DNA from: Chitinophaga oryzae
Lineage (GTDB): Bacteria; Bacteroidota; Bacteroidia; Chitinophagales; Chitinophagaceae
Direction of reading: 5' to 3'
Length of the DNA stretch: 64,000 nt
Assembly: GCF_012516375.2 (NCBI RefSeq)
Contig: NZ_CP051204.2
Coordinates: 6,820,001-6,884,000 of the forward strand
Of this stretch, positions 61,501 to 64,000 are shown piece by piece. Every line of letters begins with the position of its first letter. Within the stretch, counting starts at the first letter, position 1. The position numbers were made by a program, and so were the translations under genes. The notes beneath the pieces were generated by a model, which did no database searches, was not told the origin of the DNA, and worked only from the letters and a program-made list of their open reading frames with translations.

Positions 61501-61966
61501 GAACCTGAGCGCTTCCTGGAAAAATTTCGATATCGGTATCTTCCTGCAGGGCGCTGCCGGTGTGAAAAACTATATCGATGCAGGCAAGATCGGCGCTGTT
61601 GGTGGCAATGCCAACAAGCCCACTTCCGCCTTCCTCGATACCTGGACAGCAGAGAACACGGGTGCTTCCATGCCCCGCACCTGGTATAACTACAAACAAA
61701 ATGATCCCAGCGGCACGCCTTCCTCCTTCTGGGTGAAAGATGGTTCTTACCTGCGCCTTAAAAATCTCCAGATAGGTTACTCCCTACCGGAAAAAGTGAT
61801 CAAAAGGATTGGCCTTACCAAACTGCGCTTCTATTACAGCGGCCAGAACATCCTGACGTTTGATCATCTCTATAAATGGATAGATCCGGAAGCCTCTATC
61901 ACCAGCAGTATCTATTACTACCCGCAGGTGAAAGTGCACACTTTTGGCGTGAATGTTAGTTTTTAA
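58547..61966 (+). CDS. susC: SusC/RagA-type TonB-linked outer-membrane receptor with STN domain
   Basis: An 1139-residue receptor. A long signal region (KLLLVMKLTSLLLLMGILQ) is followed by an STN domain (about 50-125; VSLQKVLNVIRQQTGYAFFY), a carboxypeptidase-regulatory-like domain (about 145-220; ISGKVVDETGAAIPGASVM), the SusC signature VVVGYGTQKKANLTGAV, a plug (VSNALQGTMPGVTVTA, IYGSRAANGVILITTK) and a barrel to the C-terminus. The STN domain is the part that signals to FecR, so this receptor is likely both transporter and sensor. It forms a pair with SusD. The cargo is probably an oligosaccharide or a related oligomer; it cannot be read from sequence. Confidence 0.95.
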   Translation: MQVKAICNSGPGCRPKKAGLFNKLLLVMKLTSLLLLMGILQVSAKTSAQTVTWSARSVSLQKVLNVIRQQTGYAFFYDREDLKNTSPVTVELKNASLQTAMDMVLQHQSLSYEVQGNTVFITRNEKTTKNIQSTESNTPPPVTISGKVVDETGAAIPGASVMVKGTTKGAITTPNGEFQIAGVDENAVITITSIGYTAQEISLKGKTHLNIVLQSDVASLKQLVVVGYGTQKKANLTGAVSSIGSKELANRPVTSVSNALQGTMPGVTVTAAKSGQPGSDGGSIRIRGIGTLNTADPVIVIDGVVTNVSSLNNINPDDIASMSVLKDAASAAIYGSRAANGVILITTKQGKKGAPQVTYNAYVGKQKATGLPDFLPSWQVAELENQASINEGSAPKYTAEQIAKYKDGSDPYNYPNTDWLGLFYKGSGIQQNHYLGVSGGSEKTQYALSLGLFDENGIVKETNAKRYTTRLNVTSEVANRVKVNANIGFTSTGQAEPSNPYTGDFQQLVRQINRINPRVPYKYANGHYGAIGDGNPMAWLEGNSKNTYSYYDLVGNVGVDWEILKGLHFKPSLAYIMKINHIKKFRADQQYYNANGDKTFYQGPSSVTDQNNFGNTVTQQALLEYTKSFNKHNFKILGGFSQEQTKYSFDEGYRKGFLNNELTDLNLGGTEGQYALNYSYELGLRSWFGRLNYDFDGKYLLEANLRYDGSSRFAPGNRWGTFPSFSAGWNIDREAFFDALKPAVSNLKLRASWGQLGNQYVKGKDDAKYPTFPYYPYIFTALGDQNYVFGGTAAGVVPGVAPINGANPDIKWESTTETGVGIDAGFLNGKLNFSADYFHKKTNGILLAVPVGAVYGFQDPVQNAGAVLNRGWEFLLSYADNKGDFNYSASFNTAFIHNEVLDLRGSGPIIDGYTFKQVGYPVNSIYGYVAEGIFQSKDEIKNSPFQLPTTAPGDLKYRDKDGNDTINGADREYLGSYFPKVTFGLNLSASWKNFDIGIFLQGAAGVKNYIDAGKIGAVGGNANKPTSAFLDTWTAENTGASMPRTWYNYKQNDPSGTPSSFWVKDGSYLRLKNLQIGYSLPEKVIKRIGLTKLRFYYSGQNILTFDHLYKWIDPEASITSSIYYYPQVKVHTFGVNVSF

Positions 61967-61981
61967 CCGTTACGAAAAATC

Positions 61982-63571
61982 ATGATCATGAAAAGAAACC
62001 TTCTCTATATACTGCTTGCAGGTGCACTGACACAGGCCGCCTGTCAGAAAGATTTCCTGGACAAATCACCTACCGACGCCTATAGCAACGGATCGCTGTG
62101 GACAACTGAAGCCGCTGCCTCCGCCGCGCTCGCAGGATGTTACAAAGGATGGGAAACCAGCTATAACACCATCTATATGGATGCTGTCAGCGACAACAGC
62201 TACAGCCAGTGGGCATGGGACAACTACCAGCACCTGGGCAACGGCACCGCCACCGCTACCGATCCGCAGGTAGCCAACCAGTGGGATTATGTCACTATCC
62301 AGAAATGTAACTGGTTCATCGAAAACGTGGACCAGGCACCCATTGATGAAAAAATACGGAGCCGCTTCAAAGCTGAAGCCCGCTTCCTCCGCGCTTACCG
62401 CTACTTCGTGATGTCACAGCTCTATGGTGATGTTCCCCTGGTGGTGAAAAACCTGAGCGTACAGGAAGCGAACACCATCAGCAGAACACCCCGTGCAGAA
62501 GTCCGCAAATTCATCACCGATGAATTGGCTGCCATTGCCCAGATCCTGCCGCAGAGCTATACCGGCAGCGATGTAGGACGTATCACCAAAGGCGCCGCTT
62601 TAGCGCTGAGAGCACGCGTGGAGCTGTTTGACAAAAACTACGCTGCCGCTATCGAAGACTGTAAAAAAGTAATGGCGCTCGGTTATGGCCTCTATGAAAA
62701 CTACACCAATCTTTTCCGCCAGGACTTTGAAAACAACAAAGAGGTGATCCTCGATGTACAGTACAAAGCCAACGAAAAGGATAATGCCAATACAGACCTC
62801 GGTATCCTGCCTTCTTCCGGTTATGGCGGATGGGCTTCGCTCAGTCCCACACAGTCACTGGTAGACGCCTACGAAATGACCAACGGTAAAACCATCGACG
62901 ATCCAACCTCCGGTTATGACGCCAACAACCCTTATGCAAACAGGGACCCGCGTCTGGCTGCCAGCGTAGTATATCCAGGCTTGGAGTACAACGATAAGTT
63001 CTATGACCCGATCACTCCCGGTGGTGCTGACTACTACAGCGAGGGCAACAACTCTCCCACCGGTTACCTGGTACGGAAATTCGTTCCATTCCTGAAAGAC
63101 TTTCCCGATATGTGGAACACCGGGGTGAACATCATCGTGATCCGTTATGCGGAAGTACTGCTCACCTACGCGGAAGCACAGATTGAGTCCGGGGTGATGG
63201 ACAACAGCGTATACCAGGCGCTCGATGATATCCGTGCACGTGCCGGTATGCCGTTGGTGAACCGTACGGTATATAACAACATCGCCGCCCTTCGTACCCT
63301 TGTGCGCCGCGAACGCCGTGTGGAACTGGCCCTCGAAGGTCTTCGCTGGTACGATATCCAACGCTGGCAGATAGGTCCCGCCGTCAGGACCGGCACCGTA
63401 TATGGCACCCGCCTGGGCACCGTAGATGCCACTACCGGCAAAGTAACCCTGACCGGCAATCATGTGGTGGCTGACCAGCGTTCTTTCAGCCCGCAGCGCG
63501 ATTACCTCTGGCCCGTACCACAAAAAGAAAGAGATATCAATAAAGGCCTCGGTCAGAATCCGGGCTACTAG
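61982..63571 (+). CDS. susD: SusD/RagB-type substrate-binding lipoprotein
   Basis: A 529-residue lipoprotein (lipid Cys21 in LTQAACQKDFLDK). The SusD pattern is clear: SNGSLWTTEAAASAALAGCY, RFKAEARFLRAYRYFVMSQL, an RITKGAALALRARVELF TPR-like core, and C-terminal RRERRVELALEGLRWYDIQRW. It lids the SusC barrel and binds the substrate. It is 15 bases after susC and has a strong terminator after it. The ATG at 61988 is an alternative start that removes two residues. Confidence 0.95.
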   Translation: MIMKRNLLYILLAGALTQAACQKDFLDKSPTDAYSNGSLWTTEAAASAALAGCYKGWETSYNTIYMDAVSDNSYSQWAWDNYQHLGNGTATATDPQVANQWDYVTIQKCNWFIENVDQAPIDEKIRSRFKAEARFLRAYRYFVMSQLYGDVPLVVKNLSVQEANTISRTPRAEVRKFITDELAAIAQILPQSYTGSDVGRITKGAALALRARVELFDKNYAAAIEDCKKVMALGYGLYENYTNLFRQDFENNKEVILDVQYKANEKDNANTDLGILPSSGYGGWASLSPTQSLVDAYEMTNGKTIDDPTSGYDANNPYANRDPRLAASVVYPGLEYNDKFYDPITPGGADYYSEGNNSPTGYLVRKFVPFLKDFPDMWNTGVNIIVIRYAEVLLTYAEAQIESGVMDNSVYQALDDIRARAGMPLVNRTVYNNIAALRTLVRRERRVELALEGLRWYDIQRWQIGPAVRTGTVYGTRLGTVDATTGKVTLTGNHVVADQRSFSPQRDYLWPVPQKERDINKGLGQNPGY

Positions 63572-63887
63572 ATATTTACGATTTTTTGATTTACGAATTT
63601 TTTGATTTTAGTTAAACAGACCGAAGCGAATAATGAATCGCTTCGGTCTGTTTTTTTTATCAACTCTCCGAAATCCCAAAATCGTAAATCAAAAAATCCC
63701 CAAATAAATAATCGCTTCAGTCTGCCTTTTTCATCAACTCCCAAAATCAAAAAATCGTAAATCAAAAAATCCCCAAATAAATAATCGCTTCGGTCTGTTT
63801 TTTTATCAACTCCCCGAAATCCCCAAAATCGTAAATCAAAAAATCCCCAAATATCTGTACCTTTTTGCTGAATAAAACCCTTGTGTT
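63572..63887. repeat. AT-rich tandem repeat tract after susD
   Basis: 316 bases. After the terminator at 63614 come two further units of about 70-75 bases that repeat its right arm (CGCTTCAGTCTG or CGCTTCGGTCTG followed by T-rich sequence) together with ATCAACTC and AAATCAAAAAATCCCCAAAT. So the terminator's 3' half and downstream sequence are triplicated. Confidence 0.8.
63614..63658 (+). terminator. Strong terminator of the susCD operon
   Basis: A perfect 16-bp stem AAACAGACCGAAGCGA / TCGCTTCGGTCTGTTT (63614-63629 with 63638-63653), an 8-base loop and a T tail. Confidence 0.9.
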
Positions 63888-64000
63888 ATGTCACAAGCAC
63901 CAAATGGAAACCCATCATGCCCGGGCAAGAAGGATAAACACGAAGCCAGACGTGACTTCCTGAAACAATCTTCCGCGTTGATGGCGCTGGCGCTCACACC
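63888..64000 (+). CDS. 5' end of a Tat-exported protein (cut by window end)
   Basis: Only the first 37 codons are visible: MSQAPNGNPSCPGKKDK, then a twin-arginine signal RRDFLKQSSALMALALT. Located right after susD, it is likely a periplasmic enzyme or binding protein of the uptake locus, but its family cannot be told. Confidence 0.7.
   Translation, partial: MSQAPNGNPSCPGKKDKHEARRDFLKQSSALMALALT

Overview
The window looks like chromosomal DNA of a Bacteroidota species of the Chitinophagaceae, most likely Chitinophaga or a close relative. The signs are: an ECF sigma factor, FecR anti-sigma, SusC and SusD cassette; LytS/LytTR kinase-regulator pairs; promoters of the Bacteroidota TTG-N20-TAnnTTTG type; few Shine-Dalgarno sequences; and many Tat- and lipoprotein-exported enzymes. 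No rRNA, tRNA, CRISPR array, transposase or prophage was found. Naming the genus is an inference from gene content.

Layout. 0-8 kb holds a divergent HxlR regulator/quinone oxidoreductase pair, a repeat-rich hypothetical protein, a cyclase-fold hydrolase with an extra N-terminal domain, an MFS carrier, a membrane acyltransferase and a stand-alone RtcB RNA ligase. 8-15 kb holds a TetR-type regulator with an ABC1 kinase, then a LytS-type kinase, a LytTR regulator and a large outer-membrane barrel protein that they probably control. 15-17.7 kb (minus strand) is a tightly overlapping four-gene unit: a Nudix-like winged-helix regulator, DUF4291, a 2OG-Fe(II) oxygenase and a PPP-type phosphatase. 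17.8-23.8 kb is a complete urease operon (ureA, B, C, E, F, G, D and a UreH-type nickel permease). 24-30.6 kb carries a small exported protein, a sulfatase, a large catalase with a DJ-1/PfpI-like tail, a lipoprotein and a pirin.

30.9-35.4 kb is a signalling block: a PAS histidine kinase, a receiver fused to a CRP-like domain, two uncharacterised coiled-coil-like proteins and an HPt protein. A CRP-type palindrome lies in the divergent promoter region of the last group. 35.4-56 kb is mixed metabolism and envelope: GT-C glycosyltransferase, P-type ATPase, hydroxyacid dehydrogenase, thiolase, TlpA-like protein, GH116 enzyme, an orphan FecR, YheT hydrolase, AraC regulator, amidohydrolase, signal peptidase I, sugar isomerase, and a TPR/SUKH pair. 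56-64 kb is a sigma/FecR/SusC/SusD uptake locus, followed by a Tat-exported protein cut by the window end.

Intergenic DNA is unusually structured. There are large hairpins whose arms share the word GCAAAGA, inverted arrays of the heptamer ATTCGTA (one inside the urease operon), GC-rich hairpins followed by strand-asymmetric low-complexity tracts, and several candidate operators. These include paired 21-bp-spaced repeats after the LytTR gene and twin GTTTAC-N16-GTAAAC sites upstream of ureA. All assignments come from reading the sequence and from knowledge of the families. No database search was run.
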